This document shows positions 11,805 through 20,982 of a stretch of 64,000 nt of DNA, one piece after another. Source of the stretch: Dickeya chrysanthemi NCPPB 402 (GTDB lineage: Bacteria; Pseudomonadota; Gammaproteobacteria; Enterobacterales; Enterobacteriaceae); assembly GCF_000406105.1 (NCBI RefSeq), contig NZ_CM001974.1, positions 4,140,805 to 4,204,804 on the forward strand. Reading direction: 5' to 3'. A program made the position numbers and the translations under genes. Every line of letters starts with the position of its first letter. Within the stretch, counting starts at the first letter, position 1. The notes beneath the pieces were generated by a model. It did no database searches, was not told the origin of the DNA, and was given only the letters and a program-made list of their open reading frames with translations.

Positions 11805-12809
11805 ATGTCTATTGATCTTTATAACCGTCATTTTCTTAAATTGCTGGATTTCACACCGGCAGAAATTCAGCACCTGATTAACCTCGCCATGGCGTTGAAA
11901 AAAGCGAAATACAACGGTACGGAGCAGGCGAAATTAACCGGTAAAAATATTGCGCTGATCTTTGAAAAAACCTCAACCCGCACCCGCTGTGCGTTTGAGG
12001 TCGCCGCCTTTGATCAAGGCGCACAGGTCACCTATCTCGGTCCAAGCGGTTCACAAATCGGCCATAAAGAATCCATGAAAGATACGGCCCGTGTACTGGG
12101 AAGAATGTACGACGGTATTGAATACCGCGGATTTGGTCAGTCGATCGTTGAGGAGCTGGCTCGCTTTGCCGGCGTCCCCGTGTGGAACGGCCTGACTGAC
12201 GAATTCCACCCGACACAAATTCTGGCTGACCTGATGACCATGCTGGAGCACGCGCCCGGCAAGCAACTCGGCCAGTTGGCTTTCGCCTATCTGGGCGATG
12301 CCCGTAACAACATGGGGAATTCGCTGATGGTGGGCGCGGCCAAGATGGGCATGGATATCCGGCTGGTCGCCCCGCGAGCCTACTGGCCGGATGAAAAGCT
12401 GGTTCAACAGTGCCGGGATATCGCCAGTCAGACCGGCGGCCGGATCACCCTGACGGAATATGTCGATGAGGGGGTGGCGGGCGTTGATTTTCTCTATACC
12501 GATGTGTGGGTATCCATGGGCGAGCCCAAAGCGGCCTGGGCCGAACGGGTCAGTCTGATGAAACCGTACCAGATCAACCGCGCCGTGGTGGACGCCACCG
12601 GTAACCCGCAGGTTAAATTCATGCACTGCCTGCCCGCTTTTCATAACGAGCACACACTGATGGGCCGTGAAATCGAACAAACCTACCACCTTAAAGGGCT
12701 GGAAGTGACGGAGGAGGTTTTCGAATCGGATTACTCCATTGTTTTCGATGAAGCCGAAAACCGTATGCACACCATTAAAGCCATCATGGTTGCCACACTG
12801 GCTGGCTAA
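11805..12809 (+). CDS. arcB: Ornithine carbamoyltransferase (catabolic position)
   Basis: 334 aa. Carbamoyl-phosphate motif [10 protein letters not shown], ornithine-side motif [13 protein letters not shown] and SMGEP are all present. In the arc operon it works in the phosphorolytic direction, turning citrulline into ornithine and carbamoyl phosphate for ArcC. It is closely similar over its whole length to ArgI at 20983, 9 kb away, so one probably arose from the other or both from a recent ancestor. The catabolic role is inferred from operon context; sequence alone does not separate the two directions. AAGGAAT precedes ATG. Confidence 0.93.
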   Translation: MSIDLYNRHFLKLLDFTPAEIQHLINLAMALKKAKYNGTEQAKLTGKNIALIFEKTSTRTRCAFEVAAFDQGAQVTYLGPSGSQIGHKESMKDTARVLGRMYDGIEYRGFGQSIVEELARFAGVPVWNGLTDEFHPTQILADLMTMLEHAPGKQLGQLAFAYLGDARNNMGNSLMVGAAKMGMDIRLVAPRAYWPDEKLVQQCRDIASQTGGRITLTEYVDEGVAGVDFLYTDVWVSMGEPKAAWAERVSLMKPYQINRAVVDATGNPQVKFMHCLPAFHNEHTLMGREIEQTYHLKGLEVTEEVFESDYSIVFDEAENRMHTIKAIMVATLAG

Positions 12810-12914
12810 CCCCGGCGCCGGCCGGGGGAGATAAAGCGCCTTGTGCTTCCCCGGCATACCGTTAGCGATGATTTGCACCCCCACCAGCGCGCCACACACC
12901 GCGCAAGGAAGTCA

Positions 12915-14321
12915 ATGATGAAAACATTCAAATTCCCTTCGGCCTATACCATTTTGTTCCTGCTTATCGCCTGCATGGCGGTTCTCAGTTGGATTATTCC
13001 CGCCGGACAATACCAGATGGCCATGAATGAAAAGCTGGGTAAACCGGTGCCGCTGGCCGGGACCTGGCATCCGGTGGCGGCCAGGCCGCAAGGTATTACA
13101 GACGTGCTGCTGGCGCCGGTTGACGGATTATATAACCACCGGACCAACGAGGCCGGCGCCATTGATGTCGCGTTATTCATTCTGATTGTCGGCGGCTTTC
13201 TTGGCATTGTGACCAAAACCGGGGCGATTGATGCCGGGATAGAACGCGTCACCATCAGATTAGCAGGGCGCGAAGAATGGATGATCCCCATTTTGATGGC
13301 GCTGTTTGCCGCCGGGGGCACCATCTATGGTATGGCGGAAGAATCACTCCCTTTTTACAGCCTGATGGTCCCGATCATGCTGGCCGCCGGTTTTGATTCG
13401 GTGGTGGCGGCGGCAACCGTCCTGCTGGGGGCCGGGATTGGCACACTCGGCTCCACCATCAACCCCTTCGCTACCGTGATTGCGGCCAATGCTGCCGGCA
13501 TTACCTTTACGGACGGCATCGGTTTACGCATCGCCATGCTGATTATCGGCTGGTTAATTTGTGTGGCTTACGTCATGCGCTATGCGCGCAAGGTGAAGCA
13601 CGATCCGTCAGCGTCGCTGGTCGCCGACCAGTGGGAAGCCGATCGCGCGCATTTTTTAGCGAACAAGAGCCATGACCTGCTGCCATTCACGACAACACGC
13701 AAAATCGTACTGACCCTTTTCGCACTGGCTTTCGCCATCATGATTTACGGCGTGTCCGTCCGCGGCTGGTGGATGGGAGAAATCTCCGGCGTCTTTCTAG
13801 CCTCATCGATTATCATCGGATTAATTGCACGCATGAGCGAAGCCGAACTCACCTCAACCTTTATCGACGGCGCCAGAGAGCTGCTGGGGGTGGCACTGAT
13901 TATCGGGATCGCGCGCGGCATTGTGGTGATTATGGATAACGGCATGATCACCCACACCATTCTCAATCAGGCGGAAATAGCGATGAGCGGCCTGTCATCC
14001 ATGTTGTTTATCAACGTCATGTTCGCGCTGGAAATACTGCTCTCTTTTTTAGTGCCGTCATCCTCCGGCCTGGCGGTACTCACTATGCCTATCATGGCGC
14101 CGCTGGCCGATTTCGCTCACGTCGGGCGCGAGCTGGTTGTTACGGCTTATCAATCTGCTTCCGGCGTGGTCAATCTGGTTACACCCACCTCTGCGGTGGT
14201 GATGGGGGGGCTGGCGATTTCTCATGTGCCTTATGTACGCTGGTTGCGGTGGGTTTCCCCTTTGCTGGTAACGCTAACCCTGCTGCTGATGGTCGGCCTG
14301 AGCCTGGGAACACATGGCTAA
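12915..14321 (+). CDS. YfcC-family transporter, probable arginine/ornithine exchanger
   Basis: About 468 aa from ATG 12915 (or 12918), with AAGGAA immediately upstream. A longer reading from 12843 lacks a ribosome site. The protein is almost entirely hydrophobic with about 12 membrane segments. GIGTLGSTINPFATVIAANAAG and PSSSGLAVLTMPIMAPLADF are the twin ion-transporter-superfamily hairpins of the YfcC/C4-dicarboxylate-carrier group. Family members in arc operons exchange arginine for ornithine (ArcD-like); here that role is inferred from position after arcB. It differs from the APC-type ArcD of Pseudomonas. Confidence 0.8.
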   Translation: MMKTFKFPSAYTILFLLIACMAVLSWIIPAGQYQMAMNEKLGKPVPLAGTWHPVAARPQGITDVLLAPVDGLYNHRTNEAGAIDVALFILIVGGFLGIVTKTGAIDAGIERVTIRLAGREEWMIPILMALFAAGGTIYGMAEESLPFYSLMVPIMLAAGFDSVVAAATVLLGAGIGTLGSTINPFATVIAANAAGITFTDGIGLRIAMLIIGWLICVAYVMRYARKVKHDPSASLVADQWEADRAHFLANKSHDLLPFTTTRKIVLTLFALAFAIMIYGVSVRGWWMGEISGVFLASSIIIGLIARMSEAELTSTFIDGARELLGVALIIGIARGIVVIMDNGMITHTILNQAEIAMSGLSSMLFINVMFALEILLSFLVPSSSGLAVLTMPIMAPLADFAHVGRELVVTAYQSASGVVNLVTPTSAVVMGGLAISHVPYVRWLRWVSPLLVTLTLLLMVGLSLGTHG

Positions 14322-14478
14322 TTCCCAGGCGGACCACAGACAAACGGCCTGTTTTTCCCTGATATAACCAACTTTATTGCCGTTCAGAACCCTTTTTTAT
14401 GGCAGATACATGAATTTGACGTGGCTAACTCTCTGTTTCCTATAAATTTGGCACTCAATTGTCTACAGGATTGTAGTT

Positions 14479-14982
14479 ATGGTGAAAAAATCTCAAACCA
14501 CATTGGATAAGGAACAGGCACAGCTTGCACTTTGCCAGCAGCTTATTATTGGCAATAGCTACCGTTCTCAGGAACATCTCAGGCAGGAAATGCAGCGGCA
14601 CGGATACCGGGATATCAGTCAGTCCACCATTTCCCGACTTTTGAGATTGCTTGGAGTCGTCAAAGTCAGAAACGCCAAAGGGCAGAAAATTTATGCGCTC
14701 GGCCCGCAAGCGCAACCCGAGCCGGATGTTTCCCGTCCGATTGCCGATATGGTGGTACATGTTGAGCACAACGATGAGTTTATCCTGATCTCGGTGGTCT
14801 CCGGGTATGCCCGGGCGGTTGCCAGGGTGATTGATCATCACGCATTACCGGAGGTATTGGGCGTGGTCGCCACCAGCAACATCGTTTGGATCGCCCCGCG
14901 GGATACGCGCAATATTCTGCGGCTACATCGCCAGATTCTCCATACGCTGGAGCTTGAACCGGTATCGGTATATACCCAATAG
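14479..14982 (+). CDS. ArgR-family arginine repressor (arc-linked paralogue)
   Basis: 167 aa, full family length (E. coli ArgR is 156). The N-terminal winged helix contains SYRSQEHLRQEMQRHGYRD and the recognition segment ISQSTISRLLRLLGVVKVRN. The C-terminal oligomerisation/arginine-binding domain has GYARAVARVIDHHALPEVLG and VVATSNIVWIAPRD; the usual GTIAGDDT-type loop is replaced by ATSNIVWIAPRD, so arginine binding may differ. AGGA at 14467 precedes ATG. It most likely controls the adjacent arc operon, as the Salmonella paralogue is thought to. The chromosomal housekeeping ArgR is expected elsewhere. Confidence 0.88.
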   Translation: MVKKSQTTLDKEQAQLALCQQLIIGNSYRSQEHLRQEMQRHGYRDISQSTISRLLRLLGVVKVRNAKGQKIYALGPQAQPEPDVSRPIADMVVHVEHNDEFILISVVSGYARAVARVIDHHALPEVLGVVATSNIVWIAPRDTRNILRLHRQILHTLELEPVSVYTQ

Positions 14983-15090
14983 ATGCCGGATGGCAGGCGG
15001 CGGCCGGAAACGGATAGCACGCAGCCAACACACCGGCCACGAGGAAGACGAAAGACATAGAGATACGTCAGACCAATCACCGATCGTGCA

Positions 15091-15116
15091 CCCGGCAACA
15101 ACCGCCGGGTTCTTTT
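15091..15116 (+). terminator. Terminator after argR paralogue
   Basis: Stem CCCGGC (15091-15096) pairs with GCCGGG (15104-15109), followed by TTCTTTT. Moderate strength; it separates the arc cluster from the convergent chemoreceptor gene. Confidence 0.55.
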
Positions 15117-15196
15117 GTCTATCTTTGTCTATTTCCTCCTCGCCAGACTCGCGACGTGATAGCCGATCGTCGCGGGTTCCTCCCCCGAACGAATCG

Positions 15197-16816
15197 TTAC
15201 CTGGCCCCTGTAATGGCGAGGTGGCGATGAGATGCGGGCGTATTGGCTTGCGACGGCGGGCTATCATCCCCAATGCGGAAACTGGCGATCGACTGCTGCA
15301 AATGCGTCACCTGTGCCTGCAATGAGCCGGCGGCGCTCGCCACCTCCGCTACCAGGCCGGCGTTCTGCTGGGTTACGCCGTCCATCTGGTTAATGGCGAT
15401 ATTGATCTGTGAAATTCCCCGGCTTTGTTCGCCGGAAGACAGCATGATCTCGCCCATGATATCCACCACTTTGCGGACATCCGACAGAATCTCATCCATC
15501 GTCTTGCCGGCCACGTCCACCAGCCCGGCGCCTTTCTCGATACGGCTCAGCGAGTTATCGATCATGGTGCCGATCTCTTTAGCCGCCGTGGCGCTGCGTT
15601 GCGCCAGCATACGCACTTCGGACGCCACCACCGCAAAGCCTTTGCCCTGCTCGCCCGCTCGTGCCGCTTCCACCGCCGCGTTCAGCGCCAGCAGGTTGGT
15701 CTGAAAGGCGATGCCGTCGATCACGCCGACGATATCGGAGATACGCGCCGAGCTCTGCTGAATGGAACGCATGGTATCGACGACTTCGGTAACCACATCG
15801 CCGCCGCGAGAAGCGGAATGCGAGGCTTTCTGCGCCAGATCGTTAGCTTTACGGGTGTTGTCTTCGTTGTTGCTTACCGTCGACAGAATCTGCTCCATAC
15901 TGGCGGCAGTTTCATCTAATGATGCGGCCTGCTGTTCAGTACGACTGGATAAATCGATATTACCGGAGGCAATCTCCTCAACGCCGACGCTAATCGCGTC
16001 AGTACCGTTGCGCACCGCCCGCACCATATTTTCCAGCCCGTCGCGCATATGCTGTACCGCGCCGAACAGTTGGGCGATTTCATTATGACCGCGAATCTCA
16101 ATGTTGGCGCGCAGGTCGCCTTGCGCAATCCGGCCAAACACGCTAATCGCCTGATTGAGCGGTTTCACCACCAGGTTGGTCAGAATCGACCAGGCCAGTG
16201 CCGCCAGCACCAGCGCACAGACAATCACCACCGACAAAATGAACTGCATACGGCTAACGCGTTCGTTCGAATCGCTGTACGCCTCGTCAATGCTCTGCCG
16301 CTTGTATTGCACCAGTTTTTTCGCCGCACCGTCAAAATCGGCGTACAACGTGGTGGACTTCCCGGCACGCTGACGGTACTCGTCCAGATTACCCGCCTCC
16401 AGCGCGGTGAACGCCGGGTTGATAAATTCATTCATCAGGGTGTCGCGCCTGGCCGCCATGTCGGAAGAAATGGCCCTCTCCTGCTCGTATTGCGGGTAAG
16501 TAAGGTATTCCTGCCATTTCTTACCGGCATCATCGATTTTTCCTCTGGCACGCTTGAGCGCCACGTTAGCCGCCTCTTTATCCCCTTTCCCCATCAGGGA
16601 TTCGTACAGACGTAAATCGAGACGAGCGCGTAATAGCAATTCCGAACTTTCATTCAACGCCACCAGCCCCGGCAGTACCACCGTATCCACATGTGCGAAC
16701 GACTTATTCCCCGACTGAACGGCGACCAGCCCCAGCACGCCCACAATCAATGACAACACGGCCAGAGAGAACACCATAATACTGAGCGTCGTACGGATCT
16801 TGATCTTACGAAACAT
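15197..16816 (-). CDS. Methyl-accepting chemotaxis protein
   Basis: 539 aa transmembrane chemoreceptor. TM1 at about residues 11-33, periplasmic four-helix-bundle sensor about 35-188, TM2 about 192-214, HAMP about 213-268, and cytoplasmic methylation/signalling helices to about 520. The hairpin tip IAFQTNLLALNAAVEAARAG (about 369-388) is the invariant CheA/CheW contact. Glutamine/glutamate methylation segments flank it (RTEQQAASLDETAASMEQ). The C-terminus ends HLAITGAR, with no NWETF-type CheR-binding pentapeptide, so it probably relies on other receptors for adaptation. Ligand unknown. Single-gene unit convergent with the argR paralogue. Confidence 0.93.
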   Translation of the reverse strand: MFRKIKIRTTLSIMVFSLAVLSLIVGVLGLVAVQSGNKSFAHVDTVVLPGLVALNESSELLLRARLDLRLYESLMGKGDKEAANVALKRARGKIDDAGKKWQEYLTYPQYEQERAISSDMAARRDTLMNEFINPAFTALEAGNLDEYRQRAGKSTTLYADFDGAAKKLVQYKRQSIDEAYSDSNERVSRMQFILSVVIVCALVLAALAWSILTNLVVKPLNQAISVFGRIAQGDLRANIEIRGHNEIAQLFGAVQHMRDGLENMVRAVRNGTDAISVGVEEIASGNIDLSSRTEQQAASLDETAASMEQILSTVSNNEDNTRKANDLAQKASHSASRGGDVVTEVVDTMRSIQQSSARISDIVGVIDGIAFQTNLLALNAAVEAARAGEQGKGFAVVASEVRMLAQRSATAAKEIGTMIDNSLSRIEKGAGLVDVAGKTMDEILSDVRKVVDIMGEIMLSSGEQSRGISQINIAINQMDGVTQQNAGLVAEVASAAGSLQAQVTHLQQSIASFRIGDDSPPSQANTPASHRHLAITGAR

Positions 16817-16870
16817 AATTGTCCCTGCTGTTTGGTCAATTAAAAACCATGAGCTTCAACTCACACGTAA

Positions 16871-16994
16871 CCCCGTCATACTTCAAGTTGCAGGTGTGTT
16901 GGCTGCGTTCCCTCACCCGAATCACTTACCTGTGTAAGCTCATCGGGATTCACTCACTTGCCGCCTTCCTGCAACTCGAATTATTTAGGGTATA
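16871..16994. repeat. Intergenic imperfect palindrome, copy 1
   Basis: The left end CCGTCATACTTCAAGTTGCAGG is mirrored by the right end CCTGCAACTCGAATTATTTAGGGTATA, giving a 124-bp element able to fold into a long hairpin. The interior has CCCGAATCACTTACC / GTAAGCTCATCGGG as a second nested stem. A second copy with the same ends but a different interior lies at 28489-28632 and a decayed one near 62326. Elements of this type are widespread between genes in Pectobacteriaceae and Yersiniaceae. Confidence 0.75.
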
Positions 16995-17083
16995 AACCGC
17001 AACAAAAATGAAAAGGAATTATCATGAAAGGAAAGGGCCGACGTTATGGTGTTGTCATCATCGGCCCGATACGGTTAATTCTG

Positions 17084-18150
17084 TTATTGATTACGGGGTG
17101 GAACCGCTGCTAAAAACTCACCCAATTTATTTTTGTAAAACTTCGCCGACATCATGGTGGCATGACCGCTGGTTTCCTTACTTGCCGGAATCAAAAACAA
17201 TTCGGCACGCGGTATTTTCTTCAATTCACTTTCCAGTATTCCTGTTTCAATCGGATTACGCTCATCATCGGCCGAGTTAATCACCAACAACGGCGCCTTG
17301 ATTCGGTTCAATTCCGGCGAAGCGTTATAATCCGCCGAGGAATTCCAGATATAAATAAAGTCGTTGGCGTCAGCCGTGACCGGTGCCGCCAGACGTTCGT
17401 CCACCAGTTTATCCGCCAGAGCGCGGGTCGGCGCCTTGTTCTGATAGGCCAGCGTTCCGCCGGTGGTGGCGATGCTGAACATGATGTTCGCGGTCTGCAA
17501 CGACGGCGGTTGAACCGCGTAATCACCGTTTTTCCATGCCGGATCGCGCTTGATGGTCTCAATCAGCATCCGGCGCAGCATCCAGTTACGGCCAGACAAT
17601 TCATTCGGCTGCGATGCCATCGGCACCAGCGCATCCATCATGTCCGGGTATTTTTCACCCCACATCCAGGTATGCATCCCGCCCATCGAATATCCCATCA
17701 CCAGACGCAAATGCGTAATACCGAGCCCTTCCGTCAACAGGCGATATTGTGCCAGCACCATGTCATCGTAATTATATTGCGGGAATTGAGTGCGCAGGCC
17801 GTCAGACGGTTTGGCGGATTTTCCCGAACCCATGCTTTCAGGAATAATGATGAAATATTTGCTGATATCCAGCGGCTGACCAGGGCCGAATAATTCCCCG
17901 CCGAAACCTGCCGCCAATAATGCGCTCACCGGCTGGTTCGTGCCGTGCAGCAATAATACCGCCGGCTTTTTACTGTCACCCAACGTGTAATAATGGATAC
18001 GGAGATGATTGACGGTTTCGCCGGTATGGAATCGGAACTCAGGGGCGGCCCAATTTCCTTCTTGCGGTTGTAACGTTTGTGCGGTGGCAACAGGAGAAAA
18101 AACGAACAAAAAACCAGACCAGCCAGTCCAGACAACACACGGTTAACCAT
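17084..18150 (-). pseudogene. Secreted MetX-like alpha/beta hydrolase, frameshifted in signal peptide
   Basis: The main frame (17084-18109) encodes an alpha/beta hydrolase of the homoserine-acetyltransferase-like group: oxyanion strand LLLHGTNQP, nucleophile elbow GYSMGGMH, a late Asp in NSADDERNP and a His in SGHATMMS. It has no ATG. The other frame, from ATG 18150, gives MVNRVLSGLAGLVF and then runs out. A six-A run at 18108-18113 (T6 on the coding strand) lies exactly between; one extra T would fuse the frames into MVNRVLSGLAGLVFLFVFS and PVATAQ, a textbook Sec signal peptide. So the gene is a frameshift variant, a slippage-controlled gene, or a sequencing error. Substrate unknown; the periplasmic location argues against methionine synthesis. 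Confidence 0.8.
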
Positions 18151-18433
18151 AGAACAACTCTTCCGTAATCATAGGCGGGGAGTTCAATGTTAATGTTTCC
18201 CGTAAAATATCCCAATAACGCTCGCTGGCTAATGATTAAAAAAATAATTATATGCCTTTGATTTTAGTTATCACGACATATAATTTACTTTTAAGCAGTA
18301 ATATTGAAACAATTATTATTGTGGCGCTATCCATCACCCCAATACAACCCCAAAGAAGCGCCAGCCGTTACCCACCGGTTGCCGATATTGTCGCCTGTGC
18401 GCAAAGGTAACAAAACGCTAAACCGAGCCGTCA
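18151..18433. other. AT-rich intergenic region
   Basis: 283 bases between the hydrolase start and the end of the GNAT gene. It should carry the hydrolase promoter on the minus strand; many A/T runs make several weak -10 candidates and none stands out. No gene seen. Confidence 0.4.
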
Positions 18434-18916
18434 TCACAACGACAAATGCAGGAACTGGTTGAATTCACTGCTCGTATACTCAGCGAATACCTCACCATTC
18501 ACAAAACCGTGCCTACGATACAGCGCCAGCGCCGGTTCAAACGCCGGGCCGCGGCCTGTTTCCAGACTCAGGCGCAGCAAGCCGCGTCGGCGTGCTTCGT
18601 CCACAATATGCACCAACAGATGCGCGGCGACGCCCTGACGTAAGCACTGCGGGTGAGTACGCATGGATTTCAGCTCACCACTGCCATCCGGCAGCATTTT
18701 AAGCGCACCGATACCGGCTATCTGCTCACCACGCCAGACGCTCCAGAAAGTAATATCAGGTGCCTGTAAGCCAGATAGATCCAGCGCGAACACTTGATCC
18801 GGCGGTGAGTTTTCGTGCATTCCCGTCAAATGCAAAGCCACCAGAGCCTTTGTTGCCTCACCCGTCAGGTCGTCAATGCGGACAACCAGCGGTTCCTGTC
18901 GGGATGTATTGCTCAT
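18434..18916 (-). CDS. GNAT N-acetyltransferase
   Basis: 160 aa. The GNAT fold is recognisable: acetyl-CoA motif A reads LKSMRTHPQCLRQGVAAHLL (core R-Q-G-V-A), followed by LSLETGRGPAFEPALALYRRHGF, the motif B/C segment of small-molecule acetyltransferases. GGAG precedes ATG 18916. It is 27 bases downstream of an XRE-cupin regulator and likely in its operon. Substrate unknown. Confidence 0.85.
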   Translation of the reverse strand: MSNTSRQEPLVVRIDDLTGEATKALVALHLTGMHENSPPDQVFALDLSGLQAPDITFWSVWRGEQIAGIGALKMLPDGSGELKSMRTHPQCLRQGVAAHLLVHIVDEARRRGLLRLSLETGRGPAFEPALALYRRHGFVNGEVFAEYTSSEFNQFLHLSL

Positions 18917-18943
18917 ACTCTTCAGCTCCGTAGCAAAAAAAGT

Positions 18944-19531
18944 TCAGGGGGTGCAGATAGCTATCAGATAACGCACGGCGTCAGGGCCGGGATTATGGAA
19001 GCCGGACGCGCCATACAACCGATAGCGCAGGCTGTCTTGTGGACCAAGCGTGTTAATAACGCCTTCCAGCGTCATCACCAGTTGCCCTTCCAACACATAC
19101 AGATGGTGTTCCAGCCCGGCCAGCGGCGGCGCGTGATACTCGATACGCGCCCCGGCCGGCAGCTCGCCGTGGATCATTTCGGCACGAAAGCCAGCGGACG
19201 GCGGGGAAACGACACGACGGATAAACCCGGTTTCCGGATCAATCCACACCGGCTGTTGCGCCGCGCTCAATTTTTGCGGCAGTTGAATTTCCACCTCGGC
19301 CAGCAGGCTCGACATCGTGTAGCCGTATACCGCGCACAAACGGCCCAGTAATACCGCCGTCGGGCTTGATTCCATGCGTTCCAGCCGGGATAACGTCGCC
19401 CGGCTGATGCCGCTGCTCTGCGACAGTTCGTCGAGCGACCAGCCGCGTTCACGACGCAGCGCCGCCAGCCGTTCGGCCAGCCGACGATCCGTTTCGCAAA
19501 GGCGATCGGTTTCAGAAAGAGAAGGTTCCAT
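18944..19531 (-). CDS. XRE-family regulator with C-terminal cupin
   Basis: 195 aa. An N-terminal helix-turn-helix (about residues 17-75: LAALRRERGWSLDELSQSSG, then RATLSRLERMESSP) is followed by a cupin barrel (about 105-190: LPAGARIEYHAPPLAGLEHH, LEGQLVMTLEG). This two-domain type senses a small ligand and controls neighbouring genes. AGGA lies 6 bases before ATG 19531. A 34-bp near-perfect palindrome lies just upstream, so autoregulation is likely. Co-directional with the GNAT gene. Confidence 0.88.
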   Translation of the reverse strand: MEPSLSETDRLCETDRRLAERLAALRRERGWSLDELSQSSGISRATLSRLERMESSPTAVLLGRLCAVYGYTMSSLLAEVEIQLPQKLSAAQQPVWIDPETGFIRRVVSPPSAGFRAEMIHGELPAGARIEYHAPPLAGLEHHLYVLEGQLVMTLEGVINTLGPQDSLRYRLYGASGFHNPGPDAVRYLIAICTP

Positions 19532-19553
19532 CGCGCATCCTGAATATCAATTT

Positions 19554-19587
19554 TGATAAAAAATCTCATATATGAGAATTTTTATCA
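19554..19587. promoter_or_regulatory. 34-bp palindromic operator upstream of XRE-cupin gene
   Basis: The left arm TGATAAAAAATCTCATA matches the complement of the right arm at 16 of 17 positions, centred between 19570 and 19571. It begins 23 bases before the XRE-cupin start. The size and symmetry fit a dimer-of-dimers or multi-helical-turn repressor site. Confidence 0.65.
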
Positions 19588-19805
19588 AGATCTAAACGAA
19601 GAGAAATCTCATCAAACCGCAGCCCTCGGGTGACAACCTGCTGTTTCCCCCTCGGGTTGCGCTTTTCACAACACGCCGTTATCAATAACAGGTTTTGAGG
19701 CGGCACGTCGGTGCGTATAATCGCCGATGCATATCACATCGGAGCACGTCAGCCTGTTGCCGACGTGTTCGACCTGACCGGATTCTGCCGATAAGAGTGA
19801 GCAAC

Positions 19806-20309
19806 ATGACAACTTCAGCGCCAATCGCCCTGCTGACCCGCCCGATTATGGCCACCGACAACGCGGCGATAGCCCGTGTTATTCGTCTGGTTTCCGCTGA
19901 ATTCGGCCTGACAGCCGACAAAGGGTATACCGTGTCCGACCCGCATCTGGACCAGTTGTTCGAACTCTACAGTCGCCCTGCCAGCGCTTACTGGGTGGTT
20001 GAGTGCAATGGCGAAGTGGTGGGAGGCGGCGGCCTGGCACCGCTATCCGGCGGTGAGCCGGATGTCTGCGAGTTACAGAAAATGTATTTTCTGCCGCTGG
20101 CGCGCGGCCAGGGCATTGCCCGGCAGTTGGCGGAACTGGCATTAACATTTGGCCGGGAGCAAGGATTTCGCCGCTGTTACCTGGAGACGACGGCGCACCT
20201 GACCAGCGCGATCCACCTGTATAAAAAGCTGGGGTTCGAGCCTATTGCGCACGCCATGGGCAACACCGGCCATGTGGATTGTGAAGTCAGAATGTTAAAG
20301 ACGTTATAA
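19806..20309 (+). CDS. yjgM: GNAT acetyltransferase YjgM
   Basis: 167 aa from ATG 19806; the longer reading from 19695 is not supported. The GNAT core is clear: [20 protein letters not shown] (R-G-Q-G-I-A, acetyl-CoA pyrophosphate loop) and [21 protein letters not shown]. It holds the yjgM position between valS and rraB-argI as in E. coli, which is the basis for the symbol. Substrate not established from sequence. Confidence 0.82.
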   Translation: MTTSAPIALLTRPIMATDNAAIARVIRLVSAEFGLTADKGYTVSDPHLDQLFELYSRPASAYWVVECNGEVVGGGGLAPLSGGEPDVCELQKMYFLPLARGQGIARQLAELALTFGREQGFRRCYLETTAHLTSAIHLYKKLGFEPIAHAMGNTGHVDCEVRMLKTL

Positions 20310-20391
20310 AACACGTTGTGAATGCGCGGCCGCTCTCGCTGCGCTGAAAACACATCGCCCGGCGATAGCCGGGCGATACATCAACTCAGAA

Positions 20392-20820
20392 TTAATGACG
20401 CTTGCCGTCGTCATCCTCATCATAGAAGTCTTCGTCTTCGCCGAACTCGTCTTCGTCCTCACCGTTCGGATCTTCGAAATAGGTGCCCCAGCCGTCATAG
20501 TTCACCCCATGACGTTCGGCCAGATCCAGCAGTTGCTCCACCTGTTGGTCGATAAGCTCGGCGTTCAGCGCCACTTCGCTAATCGCGTCACAGCACATCA
20601 GCACCACGCCGTCTTCCATTTCCATCTCTTCGGCGTCAGTCACTTCATAACCCAGCTTGAACGCATCTACCGCCACTTTCTCCAGTTCTTCAAACTTCTC
20701 GGCTGAGAAATGGTGTTCGATGGTGTAGAGCGCATCGGGATCGCTGCCGTCCTCCAGCAGTTCTTCGATGATCAGGCGGGTCTCTTCACGTTGTTCTTCC
20801 AGCAGTTCGCGGTTTGCCAT
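20392..20820 (-). CDS. rraB: RNase E activity inhibitor RraB
   Basis: 142 aa (E. coli RraB/YjgD is 138). It begins [20 protein letters not shown] and ends in a strongly acidic tail ([20 protein letters not shown]), the family hallmark. It binds the C-terminal scaffold of RNase E and alters degradosome composition. TGAGGACTGAGAC provides the ribosome site. Divergent from argI, as in E. coli. Confidence 0.96.
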   Translation of the reverse strand: MANRELLEEQREETRLIIEELLEDGSDPDALYTIEHHFSAEKFEELEKVAVDAFKLGYEVTDAEEMEMEDGVVLMCCDAISEVALNAELIDQQVEQLLDLAERHGVNYDGWGTYFEDPNGEDEDEFGEDEDFYDEDDDGKRH

Positions 20821-20913
20821 GTCTCAGTCCTCATCAAAGCGGCAAATATGGCGGCTATTTTCCCACAGGCCAGCCTCTCTCTCCACCAGAAAGTTGAACT
20901 CAACACTTGAATT

Positions 20914-20948
20914 TGAATATTTACACATATAAAGTGAATTTTAATTCA
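20914..20948 (+). promoter_or_regulatory. Tandem ARG boxes upstream of argI
   Basis: TGAATTTTAATTCA (20935-20948) is a perfect ARG-box core and TGAATATTTACACA (20914-20927) a weaker one. Their centres are 21 bp apart, the standard spacing for ArgR hexamer binding. They lie 35-69 bases before the argI start and should repress it when arginine is plentiful. Confidence 0.88.
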
Positions 20949-20982
20949 ACCGTCAGTGTTGAGTCACATGGAGAAGACAACG

